Positions 19,232-20,778 of a DNA stretch of 20,778 nt are shown one piece after another. Both the position numbers and the translations under genes were made by a program. The first letter of the stretch is position 1. Every line of letters starts with the position of its first letter. The stretch lies in assembly GCA_001931905.2 (NCBI GenBank), contig MSJI02000085.1, positions 1-20,778 on the forward strand, in the 5' to 3' direction. The notes beneath the pieces are model-generated. The model was given only the letters and a program-made list of their open reading frames with translations, was not told the origin of the DNA and did no database searches. Source of the stretch: Cladosporium sp. IMV 00045 (lineage: Eukaryota > Ascomycota > Dothideomycetes > Cladosporiales > Cladosporiaceae).

Positions 19232-20778
19232 TCGACACTACAAGTATGTAGTGAGTGGGGATGTCAGGCGATAACGGAGGTAAGGTGGTAGCCCCATTTA
19301 TGTTGATGATGTAGATCTCGTAAGCCGTCACGCCAGTCTTCAAAGCTCATGGAGCTTCCAGACCAGCTAGAGTCAAATTCAAGTAGACCCCACTCGGATG
19401 TGAATATGTATTCGTTTTTGACTACACAACGCAATGCGCGGGCAATTGATTCATCTTGATATAGATGAATTTAAAATTACTCTCATGTCTTTCATTATCT
19501 TCATGACTATTTTTCGCGCTTGAATCGATTCACACACAGACACACAACAAAAGACATATGCAGTCATCGATCAAATCCCGGCTATCTTGCCGAGTACCGA
19601 TCGCTAGGAAGGACGGCATTTGCAAGTCTGTTGTTGCTTGAGAGTTTCCAACAAAAGGAAAATATCCTGCATAGTACAATTACCAGAATTGGAAATAAAG
19701 CCATGCTATCGCTTGGTTGGAAGAATTCATGTCAATCTGAATCTCTTTGGCATAGTCTCAGTAGCGATATGCTGAGCGCGATGATATTAGAACATGTGAT
19801 ATTGTTGTCCGAGAGCATAGCCTCTTCTGTGATGTCTCTCCCAGTGGCACCTTGATTCCAGTGAACTGTCGAAGCTGATGGTACGAGCATGCCGATTCCA
19901 CAGATAATTATCTTTCGACGCTATCATTTCGATGCAACGGTGGTCGAACCAGCGTTCTAAGGCTGATGATATGAGCACGCCAATCACGGAGACGTTCGTC
20001 CCTATTGCTATTGCCTGATCATTTCAAATATACTGAACATGAAAAGTAGCCTTGGAGAATATATGGTATGCCACGGAGAAGTGATGCACCCATTAGCATT
20101 TCTGCTTCCCTCGAGCTAGTGTCGTCAAGGATAGTCATTCAAAGTCGACTTTATATCCAGGAGATGGTTCCAGTCCTTCGCTGGCCCGCACGTCACGTAG
20201 AGGCGAGCAGTCATACGTAGACGACATACTTCGTTGAGAACTTCGACTCCTCGCAATCCCACGCAGTATGACGCGAGCATGCAAGGCCCATGTTGAAGAC
20301 AGGCTATGGCGGCGCCTTTGTACGCCGGCCTGCTTGGCTTGTGACCTCCTGCCTGCATAGTACTGCGGGACATGAGGCTTCCAAGATTTTCGACTTTGAA
20401 AGCTGTACTCTTCCACCTCGTCAAGATCATATAAGTACATAATGGACACCTAATAAACACGCGTACCCAGGAGAAATTCGTCAGCAAATCATTACCGGGT
20501 TAGGTAATACGCGGAAGCACGAGCATGTTTGAGGCTCTCCTCCGCCTGGGGATGAGATCTGATGACAGTTGCCAAGGTTGATGCAGCCCAGGCGGTTGGA
20601 CCCCTGTTGGCGGCGCTCACATGCTTCGTAGTTCCATCCTTACAGACAGCAGCTAACAGTCCTAATCACCCACTCTGCCACCGCTACACAGCACGCCATC
20701 GTCCAATTGCTCTCCTAAGCACCACTGCCACACTCTCTCTTGTCACCCCCACTCCGCCTGACCGCGCGCCTTAGCCGC
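19232..20778. other. Right flank without a confident gene
   Basis: The first part should be the promoter of the aldo-keto reductase. From about 19400 to 20100 the sequence is A/T-richer than the genes and holds a decayed direct repeat. Open frames such as 20487-20125 (minus, 120 aa) and 20562-20774 (plus) have no recognisable domain. The last 120 bp are C/T-rich on the plus strand (CTCTCTCTTGTCACCCCCAC) and look like the promoter or leader of a gene to the right. Confidence 0.45.
19874..19991 (+). repeat. Decayed direct repeat, 30-bp copies 88 bp apart
   Basis: The copies lie at 19874-19903 and 19962-19991 and both start GCTGATG. By eye 22 of 30 positions match, and six of the eight differences are transitions. 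The following 30 bp are weakly similar too. It may be the remnant of a tandem duplication or a transposon, but it is too short and degraded to name. Confidence 0.45.

Noticed and set aside
20125..20487. 120-codon minus-strand ORF near the right end
   Set aside because: It has no domain, competes with another open frame at 20449-20135, and has no splice partners or leader signals.

Overview
The window is nuclear DNA from a filamentous ascomycete (Pezizomycotina; the class Dothideomycetes is my guess, not shown). The genes are dense and have several introns of about 50-150 bp. These have GTNNGT donors, CTAAC/CTGAC branch sites and (C/T)AG acceptors. Intergenic gaps run from 0.3 to 2.6 kb. Every protein I recognise is a standard fungal protein, and there is no prophage, CRISPR array, intact transposon or convincing biosynthetic cluster.

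Layout: (1) 1-199, minus strand, is the N-terminus of a secreted or secretory-pathway protein that runs off the left edge, with a probable 5'UTR intron at 296-414. (2) 2774-5692, minus, is a SAC7-type RhoGAP of 912 aa in three exons. (3) 7815-8324, plus, is TIM9, a small mitochondrial intermembrane-space chaperone, in three exons. (4) 8768-9683, minus, is translin in four exons, convergent with TIM9. (5) 10686-10920, plus, is a possible two-exon gene for a 42-aa protein I cannot name. (6) 11301-13089, minus, is a 4-coumarate-CoA-ligase-like acyl-CoA synthetase of 563 aa ending in the peroxisomal signal SRL. (7) 14168-15272, minus, is ribosomal protein L5 (uL18) in three exons. (8) 16152-17690, plus, is an Mtr/AAAP-type amino-acid permease in four exons. 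(9) 17956-19231, minus, is an AKR7-type aldo-keto reductase in three exons. From 19.3 kb to the end I see no confident gene, only a decayed direct repeat and, at the extreme right, what looks like the promoter or leader of a plus-strand gene outside the window.

The genes do not form one pathway. They are neighbouring housekeeping genes: Rho signalling, mitochondrial import, RNA metabolism, peroxisomal acyl activation, translation, amino-acid uptake and aldehyde reduction.

The most unusual points are these. The first intron of the aldo-keto reductase has a donor reading GA instead of GT, and no GT donor restores the frame. The same gene has an in-frame upstream start that adds a mitochondrial-presequence-like leader. 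The palindrome TACATGTA occurs six times, only between genes. There is also the small two-exon gene. All joins were made by eye from splice signals, frame and family similarity; none was checked against transcripts or databases.
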